This document shows, one piece after another, positions 38,761-50,341 of a stretch of DNA of 62,000 bases. The notes under the pieces were generated by a model that did not search any database, was not told the DNA's origin, and saw nothing but the letters and a program-made list of their open reading frames with translations. Within the stretch, counting starts at the first letter, position 1. Each line of letters opens with the position of its first letter. A program made the translations under genes and the position numbers. This DNA comes from Mesostigma viride (Eukaryota > Streptophyta > Mesostigmatophyceae > Mesostigmatales > Mesostigmataceae): the NCBI GenBank assembly GCA_009746045.1, contig RPFO01000312.1, positions 536,323 to 598,322 of the forward strand, in the 5' to 3' direction.

Positions 38761-39410
38761 TTGCATGTGCATGTCCAATTGCTTTGCGTTGCAGTGAAGG
38801 TTCCTCGTATATGGTAAGCCCTGCATGCTAGGCATGTTAGCGTTGGCTATTGGAGGGTCCATTGTTGGGACCTTTTCACCTTATTGGCGCTTTTTGCCCT
38901 TGTACAAAAGAAAGGCAAGGGTTTTCCTCCTAAGCGATACTCACCGTTGGGGAGCTACTCCCAAATCAAACAGACAAGATGGCAGTTCCCCGGACAGCCA
39001 ACATTATGCTGTGCCACCTTGCAGACCCGACCCTGATGACAACTTGTATTGATAGAACATCCGCCGCCAGTCGTGCTTCCACAGTGTTGCCTTGGTGCAC
39101 CTATAGGGCCGGCGCCCAGTAATTGGGACGGCTGTGCCGACTTCGGCGGACAAAGGACCTGCAAGCATCATCGATCCCATCTAGGGCCGCCTGCTGCAAA
39201 GGCCCGGGCACACGGGCTGAATCTACAGCAGGTGGGTCTCGCCCCCCCCCCCCATCCAGTTTAACGCCCTGACCGCTTGACAGGCTAGTGTGCGAGCATT
39301 AAAAGCCCGACTCATCCTATCGCGCCTACGGCCTGAGCGTACCTGCTGCCACCAGTCACGAGGTGGCAGGGGTGCTGGAAGAGGTAGTGGAAGAAGAAGG
39401 CACCGCTCCC
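38761..39410. other. No supported gene
   Basis: Downstream side of the gag-like frame. A C run of about 13 lies at 39241-39253. Confidence 0.4.
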
Positions 39411-40604
39411 TCACTTGTTGTTGTTGGACGGGCCGCCCTGCCCCTTCTTGCCGGGACCCTGCTCCAGCTTGTGCTGCAGCTTCCCCATGCTCATGGCCGC
39501 CCGCACCGCCGGAGACGCCAGCATCGCCCCACCCTCCTGGAATGGCAGCATTGCCGACGGAGTGCCCTTCCAGCCCGTCGACCCCACATCCACCAGCTGG
39601 CACGCCGTGATCAGCTTCGCCAGGTACTCGGCTGCTGCCAGCTCCAGAATTACCTCGGAGCGTGGCGTGGCCCAGTAGCCAAATTCTGTCACCATCGTGT
39701 CCAGAATCCCTGCCATCTGCAGGACCAGCATTCGCCTCTCCCCGCTGGCTGTGCTGCCGTGCATCGTCATTATCGATGCACGGATCGACTTCCCCCCCAC
39801 GCTCTCCGCGTAGTCCAGCATCCCAGGCAGCACCGCCTCCAGCATGTTGCTCACGTACAGGACCGGCACTGCATGCCCGCTCAGCGCCACTCCCTTCGTG
39901 TGCGCCAGCCTGCCAGCAGTCGTCGCTGCGGCTGGGCTTGCAGCTGCTGGAGTCTTTGCCTGGTCCAGCAGCTTCGACATGGCCGATATCAGGTCGCCAA
40001 TATCTCCGCCAGTGCGGGCGTTGCCCGGCCGGGATGGAAGCCCTCCAGCCGGCGTTGCATATGCCCCGTCTCGGTCCCCAGCAGCCGACCTATCTTTCGG
40101 TCTAGGTCCGCCACATCCTGGTCGATCGCCCCAGCTAGGGGCGCCATCTTCCTCCCCAGCGCCCGCTCCTTCATGCCCCGCCCCTCCGCTTCCACCTGCC
40201 GAAGGGGGAACACCCCCAGTTCCCACCCCACCTGCTGAAACTGGTGGATCCGGCTCTGCAATAGCCTCCCCCAGTTGCGCTGCTAGCACATCGGCCAGGG
40301 CCTCCTCCCCATCCCAGTCGCTGACAAACCCCCTTTTCTCCAATACATCCATGACGTTCTTGGCACGCCCCGGATTGAGCTTCTGGATCCGCTCTAGCCA
40401 AATCCCCTCCCCTAGGATATTCTTGACCGCAGTGGCGGCCTCCTTTGGGGTGCATCCCTCCCTAGCTGCTTGCTTGAGTTTTGCTATGAGATTCGCTCTG
40501 GGGCTGTCACTGAGGTCATGGTGGGTTATAATGCTTGATGTGTTATATTGCGTTTTGTTTTTTGTGATGTGGTCACGTGAGGTTCTCAGGCAAAAGAAAC
40601 AACC
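39411..40604 (-). CDS. Uncharacterised, possibly gag-like, open frame
   Basis: I do not recognise this protein. The open frame is about 400 codons (up to 40628) and uninterrupted. An N-terminal helical part (KLKQAAREG, KEAATAVKNI) is followed by a Gly/Pro/Ala-rich linker (about 120-220), then a folded-looking region (ISAMSKLLDQA, LYVSNMLEAVLPGMLDYAE) and a basic Gln/Asn-rich tail ending SNNNK. No in-frame ATG exists before about residue 90, so the start is unclear; it could be spliced or 5'-frameshifted. A TATAAAAGG box at 40632-40640 lies just upstream. The arrangement of promoter, helical domain, linker and basic tail recalls retroelement gag proteins, but no zinc knuckle, protease or RT is seen nearby. 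Host or retroelement origin is open. Confidence 0.5.
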   Translation of the reverse strand, partial: GCFFCLRTSRDHITKNKTQYNTSSIITHHDLSDSPRANLIAKLKQAAREGCTPKEAATAVKNILGEGIWLERIQKLNPGRAKNVMDVLEKRGFVSDWDGEEALADVLAAQLGEAIAEPDPPVSAGGVGTGGVPPSAGGSGGAGHEGAGAGEEDGAPSWGDRPGCGGPRPKDRSAAGDRDGAYATPAGGLPSRPGNARTGGDIGDLISAMSKLLDQAKTPAAASPAAATTAGRLAHTKGVALSGHAVPVLYVSNMLEAVLPGMLDYAESVGGKSIRASIMTMHGSTASGERRMLVLQMAGILDTMVTEFGYWATPRSEVILELAAAEYLAKLITACQLVDVGSTGWKGTPSAMLPFQEGGAMLASPAVRAAMSMGKLQHKLEQGPGKKGQGGPSNNNK

Positions 40605-40631
40605 TGCTTCCCTAGAATGGAAGCCCACCTT

Positions 40632-40640
40632 TTATAGCAA
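40632..40640 (-). promoter_or_regulatory. TATA box upstream of the gag-like frame
   Basis: The minus strand reads TATAAAAGG. A start site about 30 bp downstream, near 40605, would put the whole frame on the transcript. Confidence 0.5.
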
Positions 40641-40740
40641 CCACCTGTCCAGCCAACCCCTACCTGGGTGGCTGGGGTACAGGTGCCAGCACAAAAAATA
40701 TTTTTCCTAAAATTATTTTTTTTCTTTTTGTGCTATACGG

Positions 40741-41050
40741 TGTTGCATTCTCCGCTCAGCAGGTTAGTCATAGATAAAATGAGCATAGCTCACCAAGTGA
40801 GAGGAATAAAGAGGCACAAAGAGAAGTTGTAATGGAGACAATAAAGGAAAGCAAGATAGAAGTAAAAAAATTAAAATTAAAATAAAGGAGAAAGTGATAA
40901 AATAATGATAACAATGAAATGAGAAGAAGAACAAAATATGACATATGAAAAAAAATTGTTGAATAGGCATACATAGGAAAGACAAGAAGAACAAGTAAAG
41001 TAAAAAAGGGGAAAGGAAAAAGAAAATGAAAATGCGTTGGGAATGGATTT
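40741..41050. other. A-rich spacer, no gene seen
   Basis: Purine- and A-rich sequence (AAAGGAAAGC-like) without coding signal. Confidence 0.45.
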
Positions 41051-41052
41051 AC

Positions 41053-41420
41053 ATTGGAGTGGCTATGGGTTTACATTGTGCCCAGACTATTCTACACTCA
41101 TCTAAGACTACTGAACACCCGTCATCTCACCCTCAAGTGTATTTGTTGCACATGCTTCATGTGTGGCCATCATGTAGGCCCCTTTATTCCCAAGTCCCTG
41201 CACTGAGGACTTATGCCCGCGTGACGCAATCTAAGTGAAAAAAATAATTGAAAACCAATTAGTACCCTTTGTAAAACATGTTAATTAATGAATGTGCGGT
41301 GACCGCCCCCAACAATTGCAGCCATGGGATGAAACTAGGTGAATTTAGCGAATGCGTCACTCAAGCATACATTATGGGTCTTGATAACTAAAGAAACCAA
41401 TAATTACATGTGCTGGCTTT
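41053..41420. repeat. Dispersed repeat, copy 1 (uninterrupted)
   Basis: About 95% identical by eye to 51693-51993 plus 52286-52341. The copy in MULE-2 is interrupted by a LINE; here the empty site reads ACTCAAGCATACATTATGGG. No coding capacity. The superfamily is unknown. Confidence 0.85.
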
Positions 41421-41771
41421 TCGTGCTGGCACCCAGCGGTCCTCCTTGCCATTCCTGCTCCCTCCGCCTCGACAAACCAAGGGATCCATATCCAGGGAGA
41501 TGAAGCAAACTCGGGCAGCTAAGGCTGGCTTGTTCATGTCTTCATTACCTCAATGTTCTTAACTAGATTCAGCTTTCAATAAATATTTGGCGTACTCATG
41601 TGAGCTTCTACTCTTAGTACATTTTGAACATATCATTCCGAGCACACATTGTCCAGTTGTTATAAACCTATATGTCTATGCTTGGTCTCAGAGTAAACTA
41701 CGCAAGGTCCCTGTAGCATGACCCCTTTGCCACGCAAATTACATTGCAAGGTTAGCTGTTTTGAGTAAAAC
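41421..41771. other. No supported gene
   Basis: Probably 3' flank of the GT29 gene on the minus strand. Confidence 0.4.
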
Positions 41772-44700
41772 TCAATGCATGGACACTAAGCCGGTGGACT
41801 GCAACAATAGGTACAAATCGAACTCTTTGGCGAATGGGTGAACACCTTCGCGTCCTGGCTTCGGTCGCTCCCAATCATAATAATGTGGTTGAGAGCTGCT
41901 GTTGAAATAAGCACCATACTGTTAAATGTTTTTAGAAGCATGTGAAGGTGTGGCAAATCAACAGAACGCCACGCACAACAAAGAGTATAATTAAGTCAGA
42001 ATGTTACATTCCCACCGCTATGACTTGTGGATGCATACTTCGCTGCCAAAAAAATTCCCTGGCATTCCCAGTGACCATCCACGGGGGCAATTACATTGAA
42101 TGAGGCCCCAAGCACCGAACACACCAGATGAAAACTGGTGGTGTGAAAAGGCATAGACCACGCAAGCGAGGCTAAACAAAAACACACAAACAGATGTGCA
42201 GCAATGAGAGAAACCAACCCAAACACAGCTTGACCGCCCTTGTTGACACCGTTGTGCTGTTGAGACAGAGGCATACAGAAAGTTCTGGTGGGGCGTAGCG
42301 GAATGGAATCAACGGGCGCCGATGGTGGCTTGTATTCAATGACGGTGAACATAGTATAACTTGGCAGAAAAAGATCACCTCTAAAAATTTCACAATTTGT
42401 TTTCCCATGAATGTTTCCTGAAAGAAGAAACAGGACTGACAGCAACTTTGAGGCGGCAGCGTTTAACCCTGCTCCCACAACTGCAACGCACACGCCATTT
42501 TTATTGCTAAGGCTGATTCAACAAGTTACTTGGACAATCTCGTGGAAGCTACATTCAATTCAGAACAACCCATTTCCCCAGGGCGATGCCTGCTGCCTTC
42601 GCTTGAGACGGTGATTGGGAATTTTTTTGAAAAACCTGAACCACCCCTGCCCCCACTGCGCACCTCGAAGCCGTACACGTCCACGCGTGCGCACATGGCG
42701 AGCGCAAACAGGATGCCCACCAGCCCCGACGACGGCTTCTCACCCTGCCGCGCGACCCTGGGCAGTAGGTGGCAGGCGCATGATAGTGGTATATGGTGGG
42801 TGGCATCAGCAGTAGTCAGAACACACCGACGACATGGCAGCGGTGACCATGCTGGGCCGTGCGGCCTCAGCAAACCACCCGCTGCACACTTGCTCTCACC
42901 CGCCGCATGCATGGTAGCAAAGCAGCACTATGCGGGCACAAGCGTGTCGGCTACCCTTCCCCGGCGTGGCAGGGGGTGGTGGCTCACCTTTCACAGGCGT
43001 GGCAGGGGGTGGTGGCTCACCATTCCCAGGTGTGGCAGAGAAACTCGGGGTCGAACAGAAAGGCGGCAGCGCCAGGGTGCTTCAGGTAGGTGCCCACCCA
43101 CGCACGCAGTGCCAGGTCGCGCACCTGGGCCACGCAGATCTCCCCAGGCTGCGCCGCCGCCGCCGCCGCCACAGCGGGCAGTTGCCAAAGGAGACGAGGG
43201 GTAAAGGCACGGGCCAGTCGCAGCGCATGCGTGAGTGGCTGGAAGCAGCGTCAAGTGTACCTTGGGAGCGTGGGGGCACCTCTGCCACGGCTTCTGGGCA
43301 CTGGGCCGCAAGCGGCGCACAGCACGAGCATGGCGTACGCGGCGCCATGTTGTGTCCCTTCCACGCTGCTGCCATGCGTGCTGCCAAAAGTGCTGTGTGC
43401 TGTCTCGTAGCGTGACATGCTTTGATGACGCGAACAAAAGCGAAGCAACGTGCAGTGCAGCTTGGTGCAGCATTGAATTTGGTGGGGGATACTTTCACCC
43501 ATGACCTGCCACACCCATCAGTTCCATCGCTGCTTCACGCATACCCTGGACATGGGATCAGAGGGTGCGCGCAAGGTGGAGAGAGTCCTCACTCTACGAG
43601 GCACGGCCCAGTGGGTGCAGGGTGACGTCAGCAGCCATGTTCGCACCGGCAGCAGCACCCACCCACTCCATCCTACACTAGACACACTTGCGAGACAGAG
43701 TGGTTGCCGCGTGCGGCGCGGGCCCCTTTACCTGCTTCGCCTCCACATAGGGGCCGTTGAACAGGCGGAACGTGGACTTGGTGCCCACCTCCTTCTCAAA
43801 CCCTTGCGTCTGCCACACAGGCACGCAGCAACCAGGCAGTCGAACGACGCACGTGGCGAATGCATCCACAGGGAGGGCAGGGGCCACGATATCAAGGGAG
43901 CGTCGCACAGATGCCATGCAGGCCAGCCCGGCTACGGCAAAGGATGCAGGCGTGCTCATGGTGATGTCACTCTCATCCAAGCGTGCTCATGGTGATGTCA
44001 TTCTCATCCAAGCGTGCTCATGGTGATGTCACTCTCATCCAAGCGTGCTCATGATGATGTCACTCTCATCCAAGCGCCCGCATCATGGCCGTAAGCACAT
44101 TAACTTGGTCAGTGTACCAAAACACATGCAGGCAGGTCGCCAGCACCGCCGACATATACAACCAAGGTGATACGCCAGCCTAGGAAACAACAAACTGCCT
44201 TTGAATGCAGAAGAGCACGGCTAGCGTGTACACCTGTAACAAACGACTTGACCTTCCTACTTGATCCTCTTCCCGTAAACCCATCATGCAGATAGCCCAA
44301 GGCAGCAGCCTACTCCACATGTGCCTTGCCTGCGGAGCCGAGCTTACCTTTGCCCTGGTAGAAGCTGATGACCACGTCGCTGACTCACCTTGCCCTGGTT
44401 GAAGCGGATGACCACGTCACTGGCATCAATCTCAGTCCCGTGCACCTCGTGGCGCAGGCGGCCGCCGTTGGCCACGACGGCGCACGTGCCCCACGCCGCC
44501 ACCGTGGAGTTGTTGCCGGCACCCGCCTTGTCCCAGCCTTCGGCCTGCAGCTCGCGTTCCCAAAGTCCCTGCAGGTCGTGTAAGGGGCACGGAAGTGGTA
44601 AACAAACAGCTGACGTTACTTGCAGGCACCTCCTGGGGCCTAACAAATACTCCATACAGTTGATTATCAAGTAAACAATGGTCCAGGAGATAACCATCAA

Positions 44701-47700
44701 GCCAGATCGGTTCCATGAGCAAACCTTGCATCTGCATCTGTGAGCCCAGGACACCCTGCCCTTTGCCCCAGCTTCTCCCCCTGCCCCTTTTGAGTTTTCC
44801 ATCCTGCCGTGATGAAGAAGCGCAGCAGGCTTGTTCGTATGCTGCCCGTGTGCCCGACTATTTAAGGGCTATCTCGCATGCAGAAATCAAAACATGAGCC
44901 GCCATGACGCCTCCGAGACAAGAGGAGCTGCGAACACGCAGCAAATTGTAACACAGCTCCGTTGGGAGCACATGTAGCACATATCCTTGAACACGCATGC
45001 GCCCCACAAACTGATGTTGAAGCGACCAGCCCAAGGCCCCGCACATTGATGTTGGGGGCAGCACCACGGCCGCCGCGCCGCCACTTGATGTGTGCCAGCT
45101 GCAAGCAGACGGCCACCACCCGGACCACCACCACCATCGCAAGAAGGTTGGCCGCCGCAAGTAGGTTGGCGCGATCCCCGCCCCATGTGCGGCGTGTGCC
45201 ACCCCATGCATGTGCCGGACCCGCCCGCCATGTCAGCACGGCTCCGGCCAGCCACGCCCTCACATCACAGGGCTGGAACGGATTGCGCAGGGCCCAGGCA
45301 GCCCATGACCAGGTGCGCGGGTGTGATGGCAGCGATGGCTGTGATGGGAGTGGGACCCCCCCAGGCCATGCCACATGCCAGCCGCGGCCTATCTTAGTTT
45401 GATTCTGTCGGAGCGCCAAGCGTCGCCCCACCGGCCCACATGGGCCCCACTGTGGCCCAAATTATGCAACGGAAAGGCCCTCGCTGCCGCGTCCCATGGC
45501 ATGCGGCTGCCAGAAGTTTCCACATCAGCAGCCGATGGCCTGGCTGGCTAGCAGCAGCGCCCAAACCTGGGTGGCAGGCAACCCATGATCGCGTGGCATG
45601 GGCATCGTGCGTCGGGATCCCCACAAAGCACGCGCGTGGATACAGTCGCGGCCGCCCACCCACAAGCACGCAGTACATGCCTTACACTTGGCGTCGTGTG
45701 TGCGGGCCCAGTAGCACGGTGTCGCCGCCACTGCGCGTGCAACGGCTGCCGGTGGGTAGCTCCTCTCCGGCAGCAGCTCCGGTAGGTGCGCGCCTGCGCA
45801 CCCAGCGTAGTGGGGGGTGGCATGCACATGCCACGGGGCATGCTGGCACACGTCAGCATGCATGACATCACCAAATTTTGCCAACTAGAATCTTTCCCAA
45901 GAACTGCAAGACAAGAGGGGTGCGCGGCGGCTGTGAACTAAACAAGAGGCTGGGCACAAGGCCAGGCCATTTGAGCGGGGCCCAGCATGCATGGATGCCA
46001 TGCAAGGCACGCGGACGCCCGCCTGTGGCCCAACCAGGAGGTGGGCCACACCCCTGCAACTGGCAGCACACGCCCCTTCACCCTTGTGTACTCACACGCC
46101 GCGCTCACCTGCGCGCGACAGCTCTTCCCACTGCTTGAAGACGACCACCCCGGAGCCACCGCAGGAAATGGGCCCGCGCGCCGCCAGCCGCTCGCGCGAA
46201 AGCAGCGCCGGCAGGGACCGCAGAACGCGCAGGCGCGATGACCAGGGCTCCAGCAGCTGCCAGCGATGCGCGGAGGATGGTGCGAAGGCATGTGTCAGGA
46301 TGGTGCAAGGAGGCATGTGCGGTGGCAGGCAGGGGATGGCCACCAAGGAGTCATGCGAACATGGACACCTAGCCATAGCGCCCCTGTCCATATGCACCTC
46401 CCTCTCCCTGCCCACTAATGATGTGGGTTCCAGCCAACAGGCCGTCTGTCACATCGCACAGCAGACAGCAACAAAAGAGTTCCATGATGACTTGACGGTG
46501 GCCATCCCAAGCATGCCAGGCGCCCTACGCCTCCATGCCACCCTGCATGAGACAGCCACCGTGCCACCCTGCATGATACGAGCAGCCACAGCCACCTCCA
46601 CACCACACACTACTGCGCAATGCAACCGCTCATGATGAGCTGGTGGAACGAGACTTGCGCACGTCCTCCAGCCCACAATGCCAAACTGGTCAGGCACGCG
46701 CCGCCCGCCGGTCGGAACGCATGCCCCCCCTGGCCACGTGCGTGCACGGCTGGGCAGGACAACCCCTGCCGGGTTCGCCTCTCATTCCCTGCCCTCGGGC
46801 TCGCGATGGCCAACGATTGCTTGTTGCGGGCGCCCATGTGGGATGTGCTCAGCTGGCCAACACGGCAAGATGCGGGCACCTGGGCGGGCGGCGCACGTAC
46901 CGGCGCAGCATCCTCGTGCTCGTGGTTGGCTGCATGGGCGTGGGGAGCGCTCAGCCCATTACTGGCCGCGGCGCGCCCGTTCCCAGTGCTGGCTGCTGGC
47001 ACTGAAGGGGCCCGCCTCAGCTGGGGCACACCCTCATCGGGCTTCTGCACATGTCAAAGGCAACGGACAGCGCCGGGCTTCTGCACATGTCAAACACAGC
47101 GCCGGGACCACCACGGGCAGCAGGGTACCACAAGCCACACGGTCTAGGGGAGGGGTAAGGCACAGGCAGCAGGGCCTCAGAATGGCGGGGCGGGCCCAGC
47201 ATGCATGTAGCAACAAGTACTTGCTTCAGGGCATGTAACAGAAGTTGCGCAACAACCGTGACTGTGGGGTCCAACGGCATCCCATCCCAAAGGCCGGTGA
47301 CACCGCGCACACGGTTCCCCAATTAGCCTCTAGGTCGCGGAGATGCAAGGCCGCCGCCCGAGGCTAAGTGCAGTCGACTAGGACTAGGCAGACGCGCCGC
47401 GCCAGAGGCCAGCTATCCGTCGGTACTCAGTACCGCGGACAGCAGGCACCGGCGCCGGTGCCTGCTGTCCGCGGTACTGAGTACCGACGGATAGCTGGCC
47501 TCTGGCGCGGCGCGTCTGCCTAGTCCTAGTCGACTGCACTTAGCCTCGGGCCGCGGCCTTGCATCTCCGCGACCTAGAGGCTAACTTTCCCCCCCGCGCG
47601 CGCTCCCCTCCTCCCCCTCGCGCGTGCATGCAGACATCATGGCGGCGCAGCAACACCTACCCGTGCAGTCTTCACTCTCGTCGCCACCGTCAGGTGGGAG

Positions 47701-48157
47701 GTGTATGCCAGCGGTGCACCGGCGATCAGCTCCGGCACATGGGCCGCCCCCCCGGAGCGAAGTTGTTCGGGCAAGGACCTGCGGGCCACGGGGAAGCGCG
47801 AGGCGTTGGTGGCAGCGACATGGAATGCCGGGCGTGAGAGGCAAGCGGGTGCGCAGGGCTCGCAACGCATGACCCATGGTGCATGCTCACAAGGAAGATG
47901 ACGAGATGTATGGTGTAAAATAAATGAGTACAACGCAACTTGCGGAGGCACAAAATTTGATGTCAGATTCAGCAGCCACACATCAGGCAACCTGCTGCCT
48001 GACATCAGGCAACATGGACTAACCTGGGCGTTAGAAGCAGCCACGCGCAATTCACCAGGCACAATGCCACGAAGCCATATAAGAGCTGCGTAAGCCGGAT
48101 TTGTCCCAACCACTTTTTTCTCCTTTGCCTGGCCAGGCTCAAATAGCTCAGCGCCAT
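41772..48157 (-). CDS. GT29 (sialyltransferase-like) Golgi glycosyltransferase, about 12 exons
   Basis: A type II Golgi transferase using a CMP-activated keto-sugar acid. Exons (minus): 48157-48024, 47778-47661, 47044-46901, 46256-46109, 45793-45688, tentative 45098-45008, 44568-44389, 43809-43732, 43148-43021, 42757-42664, one unresolved short exon, 41898-41772. Phases agree up to 42664. Exon 1 holds a signal anchor (QLLYGFVALCLVNCAWLLL) after a basic RQRRKK. Sialylmotif L spans exons 7-8 (CAVVANGG, EIDASDVVIRFN, FEKEVGTKSTF); motif S is in exon 10 (PSSGLVGILFALAMCARVDV); motifs III and VS are in the last exon (HYYD, HPFAKE). No plant or green alga is known to sialylate; Arabidopsis GT29 members act on Kdo in pectin, so a Kdo- or Dha-like donor is the better guess. 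Exons 2-6 rest on splice phase and are less certain. An intron-2 palindrome and duplicated donor sites are notable. Confidence 0.88.
42965..43030 (-). repeat. Tandem duplication of the exon 9 donor site
   Basis: A unit of about 32 bp containing GTGAGCCACCACCCCCTGCC is repeated at the end of exon 9. Only the first donor (43020) keeps frame; reading on to the second meets TGA at once. Confidence 0.75.
43948..44074. repeat. 31-bp tandem repeat, four copies, in GT29 intron 7
   Basis: Unit contains GTGCTCATGGTGATGTCACT; single-base variation among copies. It lies upstream of exon 8. Confidence 0.9.
44350..44418 (-). repeat. Tandem duplication of the exon 7 end and donor
   Basis: The last 30 bases of exon 7 and its donor (ending 44389) recur in altered form ending at 44351, each followed by a good donor (GTGAGT, GTAAGC). 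Use of the second donor would change phase and break the join to exon 8. Confidence 0.75.
44945..45000 (-). repeat. LINE 3' end relic in a GT29 intron
   Basis: GCTCCGTTGGGAGCACATGT followed by AGCACATATCCTTG matches LINE 3' termini at 3130, 22697 and 52045. Confidence 0.55.
47323..47584. repeat. 262-bp near-perfect palindrome without spacer
   Basis: Arms of 131 bp meet at 47453/47454 (centre GGCACCGGCGCCGGTGCC) with one mismatch, in the GCCGCCGCCC part near 47352. Symmetry stops sharply at both ends. It lies inside intron 2 of the GT29 gene (47045-47660), 77 bp from exon 2. No terminal target duplication is evident. Confidence 0.97.
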
Positions 48158-48996
48158 GTAATGGTACTTTTCAGCTTCCAGGCAAAGAGAAAAGAAAGTA
48201 GAATGTGACCCGCCTGATGACAGCAATTATAGCAGTTCAGCGACACCATGGCGAATTTCCATGTTCAATGCAAGGCCCGTGAGAGATAATCCTGTTAGTT
48301 CTTAAAAATTTAACCCGCGAAGGAGAGCACATGCTGGCAAATGAGCAAGGCTTTCTACTCGGACGGAGGCTGCTAAGATGCCAAACCATCATTAAGATTA
48401 AACTTTTCCAGAAGGGACGGCGGCATTAATGGGCGACGTATGCAAGGAAAAGGACTGACATACTTATACAAACCACATTGCCACAGAATATCATCAGGGT
48501 AACTATCATAACAAGGATGCCGCAAGCCAATACATTGGTCGCGGCAGAAAATGGACAGGGGTTTCCATAATGGGCTTGTTCTTATCCGGTCCGGAAGCTA
48601 TCTGAACGAAATCGGTGTAATGCTTCTTTGTGCAACATTAATTGGCGACAGGCGGACTTAGGTGGAATGCCCAATTATGCTTATTCGCGTAGAAATTCCC
48701 GAGTACTACAGAAGGCGAATTCCCCGATGCTTTCAACCAAACTCTTTGGCGATGCGCAGGTGCAGCCAATAATCGTTTCCCTCTTGCTGCCATCATTATG
48801 CCCTTGCACTTCTTGTCCCAGCTACAGCAGTCACGAAGGTCATCTGCAGATCTGCTGCTAGTCTACCTACGTAAATTAGGGTTTTGAGTTGCTCCTCAGT
48901 CCTCAAGCTCTTGACTCCTCTCCCGTCCCCGTTCCTGGCCACACGTATCGTTGTTGTTCAGTCAGTCGGTTCGGTATCGAATGGAGATACATATTA
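48158..48996. other. Upstream of the GT29 gene; no other gene seen
   Basis: Presumably holds the GT29 promoter (minus strand). No motif recognised. Confidence 0.4.
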
Positions 48997-49004
48997 GTAG
49001 GGAT

Positions 49005-49671
49005 TAGGGTTGTACCGAATAGTGTTCCGAATACCGAATATCCCCCGAATACCGAACCGAACACCGAATATGTTCAGTATACGGCGAACGGTCTGTCCGT
49101 CTGAACATATTCGGTATCGGTATCGGGAGGCAAGCTCTACTTCCGAATATGTTCGGTATCGAAATCGGAACACCCTACTATTCGACGAATATATTCGTAG
49201 TTCCGAATATCGAATAGTAGTACCCCTACCAGCGGGCGGCGCAGCCTCCAGCCTCCACTCACCAGCTGGCGCGGTCATGCCTCCGCCGACTCAAGAGTTA
49301 GGCCAACGCCCAAAAGCTGAATGCACTATGCAGGGAAGGCAACTGTGCTCGTCTAAGTATTAAACACTAAGTGTATCTCACTATATAATTGATACAAAAT
49401 AATTAATATAACTATATATATAGTCTCATTAATATAAATGATACAAGTTGTCTACCTAATACGTTATAGTAGCTACTGTCGTCATTATTCGATCGGCGTC
49501 CGAATAGTTCGGAGAACTATTCGGTGTTCGATTCGGGAAGGGCCCTTCAGCTCCGAACATATTCGGTATCGGTATTGGGAGGCTCCAAATATATTCGGCA
49601 TCGGGTTCGGGGCACCCCCCTGGTCCGAGTATCCGATTCGGCAAGCCAAAACGCTATTCGGTACAACCCTA
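49005..49671. mobile_element. hAT-type MITE copy B, uninterrupted, 667 bp
   Basis: Inverted repeats TAGGGTTGTACCGAATAG and CTATTCGGTACAACCCTA; perfect 8-bp target duplication GTAGGGAT at 48997-49004 and 49672-49679. It is almost identical to copy A (26103-26692 plus 37113-37192). Eight-bp duplications and a TAGGG start fit hAT. No coding capacity. Confidence 0.95.
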
Positions 49672-49734
49672 GTAGGGATTTCATCTTTCTTATTCCGGCG
49701 CCCAATGGCCTCCAGGACAGGCGCGCCGCGCCAG

Positions 49735-49812
49735 ACTCGCCCGCCTTTGGGCTTTGGGCGTCTTGGAATTTGGCTTTGGGCGTCTTGGAAGTTGGCTTTG
49801 GGCGTTTGCTCT
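49735..49812. repeat. 22-bp tandem repeat, about three copies
   Basis: Unit TTTGGGCGTCTTGGAATTTG-like, with the last copy diverging. The region up to 50156 shows nothing else. Confidence 0.7.
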
Positions 49813-50341
49813 TTTGGCAGATTTCTACACTACACTGGTACTACGTAAAAAAGCACAGACTGGTGCGGCGTAACATTTTTAAACTTGGTAAAATTACAGC
49901 CGCACAGCCAGCCAGAACTGGACAAGGTGATGGCCGCAAGTAGTCGTTGCTGGGCTATCGTATTTGTAGCATGGGGCGTTTCACCGAGTCTACGGTTAGC
50001 ATGATGGGGAGGATTCCTTTACCTAACCTTCATTATGTGGGTTAACCCATAGTCCGAAAAGTGTATGTGATCGCATACACTTTGACTTAACGTAATAAAC
50101 CACGTAATTCCCGGAGCGCCGCGCCACCCGTGACGGAGGGAAGTTGTCCGGTGGGTCTGGGAACAGGAAGCTCCTATTCGGGCCAGGATGAAGAAAACTC
50201 TTGTGCGGGGGCGAGTGCGGGGGTCCGGGCCAATACCGCACTAAAATCCGACGCGCCCAGACAAGCCGCGCCGGGCCGGCACACGAATTAGCGCGGGAAA
50301 CAGGGCCGATGGCGTGCATGCTGCCCGGCATACGGGACTTA

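Noticed and set aside
47323-47584. Palindrome as a bacterial-type terminator or as MULE TIRs
   Set aside because: There is no T run, no spacer and no flanking duplication, and the host is a eukaryote.
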